Under the pieces are notes generated by a model. That model did not search any database, was not told the DNA's origin, and was given only the letters and a program-made list of their open reading frames with translations. From Mycolicibacterium komossense (GTDB lineage Bacteria > Actinomycetota > Actinomycetes > Mycobacteriales > Mycobacteriaceae), in assembly GCF_025822605.1 (NCBI RefSeq), contig NZ_JACKTY010000004.1, forward strand, positions 92,686 through 156,685: DNA of 64,000 nucleotides, given 5' to 3'. Positions 1 to 8,449 of this stretch are shown one piece after another (within the stretch, counting starts at the first letter, position 1; the number at the start of each line of letters is the position of its first letter). Both the position numbers and the translations under genes were made by a program.

Positions 1-548
1 TCCGGCTGCTGGTGGGGGTCGCGGCAACTGCCGTCGAGGAAACCATGAAGCTGCCGCAGACCATCATGATGTACCCGATGACGCTGGTCAGCTCGGTCGC
101 CCAGCTGGTGATGAAGATGCAGCAGGATGTGGCTGACCTGGTGATCAAGGGTGACTCCACCCTGGAGAACCTCTTCCCGCCGCGAGATGAGCAACCGGAG
201 TGGGCGACCTTCGACGAGGACCTCGAAAGCACGTCAGCAGACGAAATCCCTGATACCGGCGAGCGGATGACCGAAGGCCGGTTCGCCTTGTACTCGGTGA
301 CCGAGAACACCGAAGGCTGGGTCACCGAAACCGCGACACCCCTGGCGACGACGGCCAATGCGGCCGCAGCCGGGATCGTCGGCGAGATCGATTACGACGC
401 GCTGACGCTGGCGCAGCTGCGGGCCCGGCTGCAATCGCTGTCGGTCAGCGACCTCGAAGAGCTGCTGGGCTACGAAGAAGCCACCAAGGCGCGCGCACCG
501 TTCCAGACCCTGCTCGCCAACAGGATCACCCGCGCGACCGCCAAGTGA
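1..548 (+). CDS. Lipid droplet-associated protein (Rv1109c-like), 5' end outside window
   Basis: The reading frame is open to the window edge, so the true start lies upstream; the first in-window start-like codon is GTG at 12. About 180 residues are visible. The N-terminal part is amphipathic, rich in Met, Val and Leu ([20 protein letters not shown]), and the C-terminal half is acidic with a Leu-rich stretch near residues 130-155. It sits directly upstream of xseA with a 4-nt overlap, as its homologue does in M. tuberculosis (recalled as Rv1109c). The name comes from family annotation in mycobacteria; its biochemical role is not evident from sequence. Confidence 0.75.
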   Translation, partial: RLLVGVAATAVEETMKLPQTIMMYPMTLVSSVAQLVMKMQQDVADLVIKGDSTLENLFPPRDEQPEWATFDEDLESTSADEIPDTGERMTEGRFALYSVTENTEGWVTETATPLATTANAAAAGIVGEIDYDALTLAQLRARLQSLSVSDLEELLGYEEATKARAPFQTLLANRITRATAK

Positions 549-1816
549 GCAGTGCCTCCCAGCCGGCCCCGCAGGACAGCCCCCAACCGGGCCAGTCACC
601 CGAGCACCCCTACCCGGTCCGTGCCGTCGCCATCCGCGTGGCGGGCTGGATCGACAAACTCGGCACCGTCTGGGTCGAGGGCCAGATTGCCCAGATGAAC
701 GTCCGGCCGGACGCCAAAACCGTCTTCATGGTGCTGCGCGACCCGGCCGCTGATATGTCCCTGACCGTCACCTGCCCACGCGACCTGGTGCTCAATGCCC
801 CGGTGAAGCTGACCGAGGGCACGCAGGTGGTGATGTGCGGTAAGCCCAACTTCTACACCGGGCGGGGCACATTCTCGTTGCGCGTCAGCGAGATTCGTGC
901 CGTCGGCGTCGGTGAACTGCTGGCCCGTATCGAGCGGTTACGCAGGCTGCTCGACGCCGAGGGGCTCTTCGATCCGCGACTCAAGCGGCCCATCCCGTTT
1001 CTGCCGAACACCATCGGGCTGATCACCGGGCGTGCCAGTGCGGCCGAGCGGGACGTCACCCACGTGGCCGCGACGCGCTGGCCGGCCGTCCGATTCGCCA
1101 TCCGCAACACCCCGGTGCAGGGCCCCAATGCGGTCCCACAGATCGTCGAGGCGCTGCGCGAACTCGACAAGGACGCTGGAGTCGACGTCATCGTGGTGGC
1201 CCGCGGCGGCGGCGGCGTCGAGGATCTGCTGCCGTTCTCCGACGAGACACTGTGCCGGGCGATCTCGGCCTGCACGACCCCCGTCGTCAGTGCCGTCGGC
1301 CACGAGCCCGACAACCCGCTGTGCGATCTCGTCGCCGACCTGCGCGCCGCCACCCCGACCGACGCCGCCAAGCGGATCGTGCCTGACGCCGCCGCCGAAC
1401 AGGCCCTGGTCACCGACCTGCGCCGCCGAAGCGCACAGGCGCTGCGCAACTGGGTCACCCGGGAGGGCCGTCTCGTCGCGCAGCTGCGCAGCCGTCCCGT
1501 GCTCGCCGATCCGCTCAGCGCGCTGACCACCCGCTCGGCCGAGGTCGACCGCGCCAGGACGGCCGTCCGCCGGGATGTCACCCGGCTGCTTCAGGCTGAG
1601 AGCGATCGTGTCGGTCACCTGTCGGCGCGACTGGCCACACTGGGGCCGGCGGCGACGCTGGCCCGCGGCTATGCCGTGGTGCAGACCGTGCCAGATCACG
1701 GGGATCCGCAGATCCTGCGGTCGACGGCAGACGCGCCCGCCGGCAGCAGGCTGCGGGTTCGGGTCGCCGATGGCGCTGTGACGGCCGTGACGGAGGGAGA
1801 TGCCAGTGCCGGATAA
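545..1816 (+). CDS. xseA: Exodeoxyribonuclease VII large subunit
   Basis: This is the catalytic large subunit of exonuclease VII, which degrades single-stranded DNA in both directions with the XseB small subunit in the cytoplasm. The 423-residue product has an N-terminal OB-fold (about residues 20-125, [11 protein letters not shown]) followed by the Exonuc_VII_L domain with [20 protein letters not shown] and [27 protein letters not shown], both hallmarks of the family. The GTG start overlaps the stop of the upstream gene and its 3' end overlaps xseB by 17 nt, so the three genes are translationally linked. Length matches mycobacterial XseA. Confidence 0.95.
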   Translation: MSSASQPAPQDSPQPGQSPEHPYPVRAVAIRVAGWIDKLGTVWVEGQIAQMNVRPDAKTVFMVLRDPAADMSLTVTCPRDLVLNAPVKLTEGTQVVMCGKPNFYTGRGTFSLRVSEIRAVGVGELLARIERLRRLLDAEGLFDPRLKRPIPFLPNTIGLITGRASAAERDVTHVAATRWPAVRFAIRNTPVQGPNAVPQIVEALRELDKDAGVDVIVVARGGGGVEDLLPFSDETLCRAISACTTPVVSAVGHEPDNPLCDLVADLRAATPTDAAKRIVPDAAAEQALVTDLRRRSAQALRNWVTREGRLVAQLRSRPVLADPLSALTTRSAEVDRARTAVRRDVTRLLQAESDRVGHLSARLATLGPAATLARGYAVVQTVPDHGDPQILRSTADAPAGSRLRVRVADGAVTAVTEGDASAG

Positions 1817-2051
1817 GACCGAAAAGGCTCAAGATATGACACCCATTAGTTCCATGGGATACGAAGAATGCCGCGATGAGTTGATTGAGGTCGTGCAGCT
1901 CCTCGAGCGGGGTGGACTCGATCTTGATGCATCGCTGCAGCTCTGGGAAAAAGGCGAGAAGCTGGCTAAACGTTGCGAAGAGCACTTAGCCGGGGCGCGC
2001 AAGCGGGTCGAAGATGCGCTCGCGACAGAAGAAGCGATAGAGGGCGGATAG
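1800..2051 (+). CDS. xseB: Exodeoxyribonuclease VII small subunit
   Basis: Small helical subunit (83 residues, usual size about 80) that wraps around XseA to form exonuclease VII. It shows the family pattern: [19 protein letters not shown], then [24 protein letters not shown]. The ATG at 1800 lies inside the end of xseA (17-nt overlap), giving translational coupling. A second in-frame ATG at 1836 is possible but would trim a variable N-terminus only. Operon with xseA. Confidence 0.93.
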   Translation: MPVPDKTEKAQDMTPISSMGYEECRDELIEVVQLLERGGLDLDASLQLWEKGEKLAKRCEEHLAGARKRVEDALATEEAIEGG

Positions 2052-2082
2052 CGGAGCTTTTCATCTGGGCAAATCAATAAAC

Positions 2083-2096
2083 TGGAACACGTTATA
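2083..2096. promoter_or_regulatory. KstR-type operator upstream of 3-beta-HSD
   Basis: TGGAACACGTTATA matches the KstR consensus TNNAACNNGTTNNA at every fixed position. It lies 12 nt upstream of the ATG at 2108, where a repressor would block initiation or elongation. KstR is the TetR-family repressor of cholesterol catabolism in actinobacteria, and the M. smegmatis 3-beta-HSD gene is, as I recall, a known KstR target. Binding itself is inferred. Confidence 0.8.
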
Positions 2097-2107
2097 TTTC
2101 CTTCGGT

Positions 2108-3208
2108 ATGCTGCCCGGCATGAGTGATGCATCCCTGACCACCGAACTCGGCCAGGTCCTGGTCACCGGCGGCTCCGGCTTCGTGGGCGCCAACCTGGTG
2201 ACCGAACTGCTTGGCCGCGGACTCGAGGTGGTGTCATTCGACCGCGCACCGTCCCCGCTGCCGGAACACCCGAAGCTGCGGACGATCGTCGGCGATATCT
2301 GCGATACCGACACTGTGGCGGCGGCCGTCGCCGGTATCGACACCGTTTTCCACACCGCGGCGATCATCGACCTGATGGGCGGCGCCTCGGCCACCGAGGA
2401 ATACCGGCAGCGCAGCTTTGCGGTGAACGTCGGCGGCACCCAGAACCTGGTCAGCGCCGCCCAGGCCGCGGGAGTCCGGCGGTTCGTCTACACCGCCTCC
2501 AACAGCGTCGTGATGGGCGGGCAACGGATCTCCGGCGGTGACGAGACCATCCCGTACACCGAGCGTTTCAACGACCTGTACACCGAAACCAAGGTCATCG
2601 CCGAGAAATTCGTGCTGGGACAGAACACCCTGAACGGGATGCTGACCTGTTCGATCCGGCCCAGCGGTATCTGGGGTCGAGGCGACCAGACCATGTTTCG
2701 CAAGGTCTTCGAGAGTGTGCTCGCCGGCCACGTCAAAGTGCTCGTCGGCAGTAAACACGCCAAGCTGGACAACTCGTACGTGCACAACCTCATTCACGGA
2801 TTCATCCTGGCCGCCGAGCATCTGGTGCCCGGTGGCACCGCGCCGGGCCAGGCCTACTTCATCAACGACGGCGAACCCATCAACATGTTCGAGTTCTCCC
2901 GGCCGGTGGTCGAAGCCTGCGGCGAACCGTTCCCGACGTTACGAGTCCCCGGCAAGCTGGTGTGGTTCGCCGTGACGGTGTGGCAGTTCCTGCATTTCCG
3001 CTTCGGTTTTCCCAAGCCGTTGCTCGAACCGCTTGCGGTGGAACGCATCACGCTCGATAACTACTTCTCCATCGCCAAGGCGCAGCGTGACCTGGGTTAC
3101 CGGCCACTGTTCACCACCGAACGCGCGCTGGCCGATTGCCTGCCCTACTACGTCGAGCTCTTCGACCGGATGAAGGCCGCGGGCAAGCCGGCACCCGTAC
3201 CCACGTGA
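2108..3208 (+). CDS. 3-beta-hydroxysteroid dehydrogenase/isomerase-type SDR (Rv1106c-like)
   Basis: Extended short-chain dehydrogenase, 366 residues. The Rossmann motif GGSGFVGANL follows the N-terminal strand (about residues 20-30), and the catalytic pair appears as YTETK. Downstream are SIRPSGIWGRGD and VHNLIHGFILA, typical of the 3-beta-HSD branch. The family oxidises 3-beta-hydroxy-5-ene sterols such as cholesterol to the 4-en-3-one, the first ring step of sterol catabolism. A KstR-type operator lies just upstream. The order xseA-xseB-HSD matches Rv1108c-Rv1107c-Rv1106c. The start at 2108 agrees with the operator spacing; a later ATG at 2120 (MSDASL) is also possible. Confidence 0.88.
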   Translation: MLPGMSDASLTTELGQVLVTGGSGFVGANLVTELLGRGLEVVSFDRAPSPLPEHPKLRTIVGDICDTDTVAAAVAGIDTVFHTAAIIDLMGGASATEEYRQRSFAVNVGGTQNLVSAAQAAGVRRFVYTASNSVVMGGQRISGGDETIPYTERFNDLYTETKVIAEKFVLGQNTLNGMLTCSIRPSGIWGRGDQTMFRKVFESVLAGHVKVLVGSKHAKLDNSYVHNLIHGFILAAEHLVPGGTAPGQAYFINDGEPINMFEFSRPVVEACGEPFPTLRVPGKLVWFAVTVWQFLHFRFGFPKPLLEPLAVERITLDNYFSIAKAQRDLGYRPLFTTERALADCLPYYVELFDRMKAAGKPAPVPT

Positions 3209-3317
3209 ACATCGCCTGAGAAGTTTCGGCAAGCGCAGACTTCGCCGCCCCGCCCGCCTAGCGTTGTCCCCGCAAGCGGATTCGTCATCCGGCATCTACT
3301 GCGAGGGGCTGCACACC

Positions 3318-4871
3318 ATGCCTGACGGTAAACCCAACATTCTTGTCATCTGGGGCGACGACATCGGGATCAGTAATCTGAGCTGTTACAGCGACGGCAT
3401 GATGGGCTACCGCACGCCCAACATCGATCGCATCGCCGCCGAGGGCATGCGCTTCACCGACTCCTACGGCGAGCAGAGCTGCACCGCCGGTCGGGCCGCC
3501 TTCATCAGTGGCCAGAGCGTGTACCGCACCGGCATGAGCAAGGTCGGGGTGCCCGGCGTCGACATCGGCTGGGCCGCGGAGGATCCCACCATCGCGGAGC
3601 TCCTCAAGCCACTGGGCTACGGATGCGGACAGTTCGGTAAGAACCACTTCGGCGACTTGAACAAATACCTGCCGACCGTGCACGGCTTCGACGAGTTCTA
3701 CGGCAACCTTTATCACCTCAACGCCGAGGAAGAACCCGAGAGTTTCGACTACCCGCACAAGGATCAGTTCCCCCGACTACATGACCTGGCCCTGCCGCGC
3801 GGCGTGCTCGATTGCACAGCGCTCGAAGAGGATTCGACCGAGCCGGACGATCCCAAGTTCGGACCGGTCGGCAAGCAGACCATCACCGACACCGGCCCGC
3901 TGACCGCCAAGCGGATGGAAACCATCGACGACGACATCGCCGATCGCACCGTCGACTACATCAAGCGCCAGCACGAGGCCGGCACCCCCTTCTTCGTCTG
4001 GTGCAACTTCACGCACATGCACCTGTACACCCACCTCAAACCCGGCAGCAAGGGTCAGGCCGGCATGTGGCAGTCCGAATACCACGACGCGATGATCGAT
4101 CACGACAAGAACGTGGGCACAGTGCTCGACGCGCTCGACGAACTGGGCATCGCCGACGACACCATCGTCATCTACTCCACCGACAACGGCCCGCACCGCA
4201 ACAGCTGGCCCGACGCGGGCACCACACCGTTCCGCAGCGAGAAGAACACCAACTGGGAGGGCGCCTACCGGGTGCCGGAGTTGATCCGCTGGCCGGGAAA
4301 GATCAAGGCGGGCAGCGTTTCCAACGACATCATCCAGCACCATGACTGGCTGCCCACACTCGTCGCCGCAGCCGGCGACCCCGATGTCAGCGACAAGCTG
4401 AAGAAGGGCTTGAAGGTCGAGCGCCACGGGGAAGAGCGCGAGTACAAGGTGCACATCGACGGCTTCAATCTGCTGCCGTATCTGATGGGCGAGGTCGAGC
4501 ACAGTCCGCGGCGCGGCTTCTTCTATTTCAACGACGACGCCCAATTGGTCGGGTTGCGTTTCGAGAACTGGAAGATCGTGTTCGCCGAGCAGCGGGCGCA
4601 GGGCACGCTGCGAACCTGGGCCGAGCCGTTCACCGAGCTGCGGGTGCCCAAGCTGTTCAACCTGCGCACCGACCCGTTCGAGTACGCCGACATCACGTCG
4701 AACACGTATTACGAGTGGTTCCTGCGGCGGGATTTCTTCGTCCTCTACGCCACCGCAATGGCATCGGCGTTCCTGGACACGTTCAAGGAGTTCCCGCCCC
4801 GGCACGCACCGGCGAGCTTCAGCATCGACCAGATCGTCAAGAAGCTCGACGAGTTCCTGGCGGCCGACTAG
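3318..4871 (+). CDS. Arylsulfatase-family sulfatase (formylglycine type)
   Basis: Type I sulfatase of 517 residues in the alkaline-phosphatase superfamily. Cys55 in EQSCTAGRAAF fits the C-x-[PA]-x-R motif whose cysteine becomes formylglycine; the metal ligands NILVIWGDDIG (Asp14/15) and STDNGPHRNSWPD are present. I chose the ATG at 3318 because homology begins at MPDGKPNI and a GAGGGGC ribosome site precedes it; an in-frame TTG at 3264 gives a longer product with no conserved N-terminus. No signal peptide is visible, so it is probably cytoplasmic. The next gene starts on the base after its stop, and a formylglycine-generating enzyme lies 2.6 kb downstream. Substrate unknown. Confidence 0.88.
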   Translation: MPDGKPNILVIWGDDIGISNLSCYSDGMMGYRTPNIDRIAAEGMRFTDSYGEQSCTAGRAAFISGQSVYRTGMSKVGVPGVDIGWAAEDPTIAELLKPLGYGCGQFGKNHFGDLNKYLPTVHGFDEFYGNLYHLNAEEEPESFDYPHKDQFPRLHDLALPRGVLDCTALEEDSTEPDDPKFGPVGKQTITDTGPLTAKRMETIDDDIADRTVDYIKRQHEAGTPFFVWCNFTHMHLYTHLKPGSKGQAGMWQSEYHDAMIDHDKNVGTVLDALDELGIADDTIVIYSTDNGPHRNSWPDAGTTPFRSEKNTNWEGAYRVPELIRWPGKIKAGSVSNDIIQHHDWLPTLVAAAGDPDVSDKLKKGLKVERHGEEREYKVHIDGFNLLPYLMGEVEHSPRRGFFYFNDDAQLVGLRFENWKIVFAEQRAQGTLRTWAEPFTELRVPKLFNLRTDPFEYADITSNTYYEWFLRRDFFVLYATAMASAFLDTFKEFPPRHAPASFSIDQIVKKLDEFLAAD

Positions 4872-5765
4872 ATGCTGGAGTCCTGGAAAGACGGGCCGAC
4901 GAAGTCGGCCATCGTCGACTTCGTCGGTCGCGCCGTGACCGACGTGCCGGCAGACGAACGGGTAGCGGTATTCGACAACGACGGCACGCTGTGGTGCGAG
5001 AAGCCGGCCTACGTCCAGCTGGATTTCCTGATCCGCCTCCTCGCCGAGCAGGCCGCCGCCGACCCGTCCCTGGCCGAAAATCAACCCTACAAAGCCGCGG
5101 CGGCCGGCGACCTGACCTGGTTCGGCGACGCCGTCACCAAGCACTATCAGGGCGACGATTCACAGCTGAAAGCTCTTGCTGCCGGCATCCTTTCGGCGAA
5201 CACCGCAATCACCACCGAGGAGCACGCCGCACGGGTGAGGGCTTTCTTCGCCGAAGCCGAGCATCCGACTCTGGGCCGGCCGTACACCGCGTGTGGCTAT
5301 GCGCCGATGGTGGAGCTGCTGCGGTATCTGGAGGCCAACGGATTCACCAACTACATCGTCTCCGGCGGTGGTCGTGATTTCATGCGTCCGGTCACTGCGG
5401 CCCTCTACGGCATCCCGCCGGAGCGGGTGATCGGTAGCTCGGTCGGGTTGATCTACGCCGACGGCGATCTCAGAACCACGACACAACCGGAATTCCTCAA
5501 CGACGGCCCCATCAAGCCGGTGCGGATCTGGGGTCGCACCGGACGACGGCCGATTCTGGCGGCAGGTAATTCCAACGGCGACATCGAGATGCTGGAGTAC
5601 GCGCGGCACGGCGCGCACCCGTCGCTGCAATTGCTGGTGCGCCACGACGACGCCGTACGCGAATTCGATTACACCGCAGGTGCGGAGAAGGCGCTCGAGC
5701 TGGCGACGACAACGGGCTGGACCGTCACCAGCATTCGCGACGACTGGGCGACGGTGTTCGCCTAA
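4872..5765 (+). CDS. HAD-superfamily phosphatase
   Basis: Haloacid-dehalogenase-type hydrolase, 297 residues. Motif I is VAVFDNDGTLW (D-x-D-x-T, nucleophile Asp at about residue 36), motif II is in NYIVSGGGRDF and motif IV is AAGNSNGDIEML. The fold resembles phosphoserine-phosphatase relatives acting on small phosphomonoesters. The ATG directly abuts the sulfatase stop codon, so the two are one transcription and translation unit. Its 3' end overlaps the convergent FUSC gene by 4 nt. Functional link with the sulfatase (removing phosphate and sulfate esters together) is inference from coupling only. Confidence 0.8.
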   Translation: MLESWKDGPTKSAIVDFVGRAVTDVPADERVAVFDNDGTLWCEKPAYVQLDFLIRLLAEQAAADPSLAENQPYKAAAAGDLTWFGDAVTKHYQGDDSQLKALAAGILSANTAITTEEHAARVRAFFAEAEHPTLGRPYTACGYAPMVELLRYLEANGFTNYIVSGGGRDFMRPVTAALYGIPPERVIGSSVGLIYADGDLRTTTQPEFLNDGPIKPVRIWGRTGRRPILAAGNSNGDIEMLEYARHGAHPSLQLLVRHDDAVREFDYTAGAEKALELATTTGWTVTSIRDDWATVFA

Positions 5766-6901
5766 GCCTGCGAATACAGACGCTCGACATCGGCGCCGCT
5801 GATCGTCAGTGCGGCGATAATCAGACCCGTCACGATGCCGATACCGGTGTCGAGCACCCGATCGACGGCGACGGCCGGGGAAAGCCCGCTGCCGAGACTC
5901 GTCATCAGCAGCGCCATCGGGGTAACGGCCAGCGAGCACAACGCGTAGTTAACCGTCGACATGATCTCGGCCACGGTCTGCAGGACGATGATGGCCGCGA
6001 CGGCACCCCAGTAGTCCAACGGCAGGGCCAGTAGGCCGGCGGCCAGCACCGCGCCGCCGACGTTGCCGACCAGTCGCTGGACACCGCGGTGCACGGCCAC
6101 GTGATAGCCGATGCCCTGCATGGCGGCCACTGCGCCCATCGCAGCCCACATCGGGTGGCTGAATCCGGCCGTGACGGCGATGCCGGCTGCCAGCGCTCCC
6201 GCGACGGTGATCCGCGCTGCCCGCGCGACCAGCACCCGATGTGGCGCGCGGGCGAGTGTGCGACGGATCGACTCGCGGCGCACCGATGACGATTTCTGCT
6301 CAGCCGCAACCGATCTACCGGTCACTGCGGACCGGAGCCCGCGCAGCAGCCAGGGCGCAAGCGAGGCGAGGACACCGACCACGGCCCCACCTGACGTCAT
6401 CGCCACCGCCCAGATCACGTCGCGGGCTTCGCGGGCGAAGCTCTCGGCGCCGACCGCGGCGAACATGAACACCACCGCGCCGGGCCCGACGATGTGCAGG
6501 GACCAGACGAGGTACGCTGCCGCACCGGCCAAGAGCGATATCACCGCGATGCCGACCAGCTCAGGACCTCCGACGACACCCAGCACCGCGCCGATACCGA
6601 CCGACACCGGCATGGCGACGCCGAGCACCATCAGCCGTCCGACCCGGACCGGGTAGGGATCCGGCCGGCAGAACGCGGCCACCAGCGCACCCAACGCCCC
6701 GAATCCGGCGAGGGTGTGGTGGCCGGTCAGGCCACTGACGACGAACACCAAAGTGACTGCGGCACCGACTCGTAACGGGGCGGCGACGCCGGCCTTGTTC
6801 AGATCGACATGAACGGCGTCGTGCCACGACTGCCGACGGGTTACGTGCCGCAGGGCCGCATAGCTACGACCACCTTGCCGCAGGAGCGGAGAAACGACCA
6901 C
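5762..6901 (-). CDS. FUSC-family membrane protein (fusaric-acid-resistance-like)
   Basis: Integral membrane protein of 379 residues with two sets of closely spaced hydrophobic helices (about residues 40-180 and 235-355) separated by a basic cytoplasmic loop, the usual layout of FUSC/aromatic-acid exporter permeases. Conserved-looking segments are AAMGAVAAMQGIGYHVAVHRGVQR-type residues near 255-280, including the RxxGNVGG pattern. It diverges from a MarR gene across only 34 bp, which contains a perfect palindrome, so MarR control is likely. The GTG at 6901 is the most upstream start; internal starts are possible because the first 30 residues are poorly conserved in character. Confidence 0.72.
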   Translation of the reverse strand: MVVSPLLRQGGRSYAALRHVTRRQSWHDAVHVDLNKAGVAAPLRVGAAVTLVFVVSGLTGHHTLAGFGALGALVAAFCRPDPYPVRVGRLMVLGVAMPVSVGIGAVLGVVGGPELVGIAVISLLAGAAAYLVWSLHIVGPGAVVFMFAAVGAESFAREARDVIWAVAMTSGGAVVGVLASLAPWLLRGLRSAVTGRSVAAEQKSSSVRRESIRRTLARAPHRVLVARAARITVAGALAAGIAVTAGFSHPMWAAMGAVAAMQGIGYHVAVHRGVQRLVGNVGGAVLAAGLLALPLDYWGAVAAIIVLQTVAEIMSTVNYALCSLAVTPMALLMTSLGSGLSPAVAVDRVLDTGIGIVTGLIIAALTISGADVERLYSQA

Positions 6902-6920
6902 CGGAATACTTTAACACTAT

Positions 6921-6932
6921 TTTACTAGTAAA
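6921..6932. promoter_or_regulatory. MarR-type operator palindrome between FUSC and marR
   Basis: TTTACTAGTAAA is a perfect 12-bp palindrome in the 34-bp divergent gap, 3 nt before the marR ATG. It is strikingly AT-rich against its surroundings. A palindrome of this size between a MarR gene and a divergent permease is the classical autoregulatory arrangement; the assignment to this MarR is inferred from position. Confidence 0.65.
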
Positions 6933-6935
6933 CTA

Positions 6936-7466
6936 ATGGTGTCATACGATGGCCGGGTGTCCCGCCCCTCCGACGTTCGCGCGTACAACGATGCGGTCGA
7001 TCGGATTCGCAGCGAGTGGGACGCGACGTACCCCCATCTGGACACCGAACCCATCGAAATTCTCGGGCGCGTTCAGCGGATCGCCTCGATCTGCAATCAC
7101 CGACTGGACCTGAATCTGGAGCAACACGGACTCACCCCATCCGAGTTCGGCGTGTTGGGTGCGCTGGCACGGGCGGGGCGCCCGCTGCGGGCCAGTGAAG
7201 TCGTCTCGACCACCATGCTCAGCGGCGCCTCGATCACCAAACTGGCCGAGAGCCTCGCCACCCGCGGACTGCTCCAGCGGCAGAAGTCCACCAGGGACAA
7301 ACGGGTGGTCCTGCTGGCGTTGACCGACGCGGGTCAGGCAGTGGTGGACACCCAATTTCCCCGGCGGCTCTCCGACGACCAAGAAGTGATCGCGGGGCTC
7401 ACCGCGGCGGAGAAAGAAACACTCGCAGGGTTGCTGCGCAAGGTCTGCGTCACGCTGGGCGAGTGA
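6936..7466 (+). CDS. MarR-family transcriptional regulator
   Basis: Winged-helix regulator of 176 residues. Recognisable elements are GLTPSEFGVLGALARAG (helix 2-3), then LRASEVVSTTMLSGASITKLAESLATRGLL (recognition helix) and the wing with STRDKRVVLLALTDAG. Such proteins bind short palindromes as dimers and release them on binding phenolic or lipophilic ligands. The likely operator TTTACTAGTAAA sits 3 nt upstream of the ATG, which implies a leaderless or very short-leader transcript; an in-frame GTG at 6957 is the alternative start. The sulfatase-maturation gene follows after 13 nt, so both are probably co-transcribed. Confidence 0.88.
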   Translation: MVSYDGRVSRPSDVRAYNDAVDRIRSEWDATYPHLDTEPIEILGRVQRIASICNHRLDLNLEQHGLTPSEFGVLGALARAGRPLRASEVVSTTMLSGASITKLAESLATRGLLQRQKSTRDKRVVLLALTDAGQAVVDTQFPRRLSDDQEVIAGLTAAEKETLAGLLRKVCVTLGE

Positions 7467-7479
7467 TGGGGAGCTTCGA

Positions 7480-8361
7480 TTGACCGCGACCGACCTGGCG
7501 TGGATTCCCGCGCAGACGACGCTGCTCGGATCGGGCGCCCGCTACCCGGAGGAGGGCCCCCCGCTGGAGGTGTCTGTCGACGGTTTCTGGATGCAGCGGC
7601 ATCAGGTCACCAACGCCCAGTTCACCGAATTCGTCTCGGCCACGGGCTATCTCACGATCGCCGAGCGGCCGCTGAACGCCAAGGACTACCCCGGTGCGCC
7701 ACCGCAGAACCTCCAGCCCGGTTCGATGGTCTTCCACCGGACCCCCGGCCCCGTCGACCTGAAACACCTCGCGCAGTGGTGGACCTGGACACCCGGGGCG
7801 TGCTGGAACCACCCGCGCGGTCCACGGTCGTCACTCACCGGGCGGGAGGAGCATCCCGTCGTGCACATCGCGTTCGACGACGCCCAGGCGTATGCGGACT
7901 GGGCCGGCCGCGCCCTGCCCACCGAGGCGCAGTGGGAGGTGGCCGCGCGAGGCGGCCTGACCGGGCGGACATACATCTGGGGGGACGAGCCCGAGCAACC
8001 GGGCCAGCGACTGGCGAACTACTGGCATGGCGAGTTCCCGTACCTACCCGAGACCGGTTACGGCCAGGCCACTGCGGTCGGCGCTTTCCCCGCCAACGGT
8101 TACGGACTGTTCGACATGGCCGGCAACGTCTGGGAGTGGACCGCCGACTGGTACGGCGACACCCGCGACGTCCAACCATGTTGCGCCGCAGAGAGCATCG
8201 ACCCGGCCCAGCCGCAGTTCGCGGTGCCGCGCAAGGTCATCAAGGGCGGCTCCTTCCTGTGCGCCGACAGTTACTGCCTGCGCTACCGGCCGGCCGCGCG
8301 TCGCCCCCAGGCCGTGGACACCGGGATGAGCCACATCGGGTTCCGCTGCGTCGCACCCTGA
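7480..8361 (+). CDS. Formylglycine-generating enzyme (sulfatase-modifying factor)
   Basis: Aerobic copper-dependent FGE, 293 residues, which oxidises the active-site cysteine of type I sulfatases to formylglycine. The SUMF1 fold is complete, from MQRHQVTNAQFTEFV at the N-terminus through LPTEAQWEVAARGG and MAGNVWEWTADWY. The two catalytic cysteines are at about residues 261 and 266 in GGSFLCADSYCLRYR, matching the human pair. The TTG start has a GGGGAG ribosome site 6-7 nt upstream; the gene follows marR by 13 nt. With the sulfatase at 3318 this forms a self-contained sulfatase module. The M. tuberculosis counterpart (recalled as Rv0712) lies elsewhere beside atsA. Confidence 0.9.
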   Translation: MTATDLAWIPAQTTLLGSGARYPEEGPPLEVSVDGFWMQRHQVTNAQFTEFVSATGYLTIAERPLNAKDYPGAPPQNLQPGSMVFHRTPGPVDLKHLAQWWTWTPGACWNHPRGPRSSLTGREEHPVVHIAFDDAQAYADWAGRALPTEAQWEVAARGGLTGRTYIWGDEPEQPGQRLANYWHGEFPYLPETGYGQATAVGAFPANGYGLFDMAGNVWEWTADWYGDTRDVQPCCAAESIDPAQPQFAVPRKVIKGGSFLCADSYCLRYRPAARRPQAVDTGMSHIGFRCVAP

Positions 8362-8410
8362 CCTGTCCGTCATCACCGCTGCGGGACCGCGGTGACCTAG
8401 TAGGGTCCAC

Positions 8411-8424
8411 TGAAACACGTTCCA
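8411..8424. promoter_or_regulatory. KstR-type operator upstream of SDR gene
   Basis: TGAAACACGTTCCA fits TNNAACNNGTTNNA at all fixed positions and is embedded in a wider CCACTG...CAGTGG inverted repeat (8408-8428). It ends 25 nt before the ATG at 8450, with a GGGGAGGG ribosome site in between. Sterol-dependent derepression by KstR is inferred. Confidence 0.72.
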
Positions 8425-8449
8425 GTGGTGTCGCATCGCGGGGAGGGTC

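Noticed and set aside
3777..5144. 455-codon minus-strand frame antisense to the sulfatase and HAD genes
   Set aside because: Shadow of two genes with complete catalytic motifs; no motif of its own.
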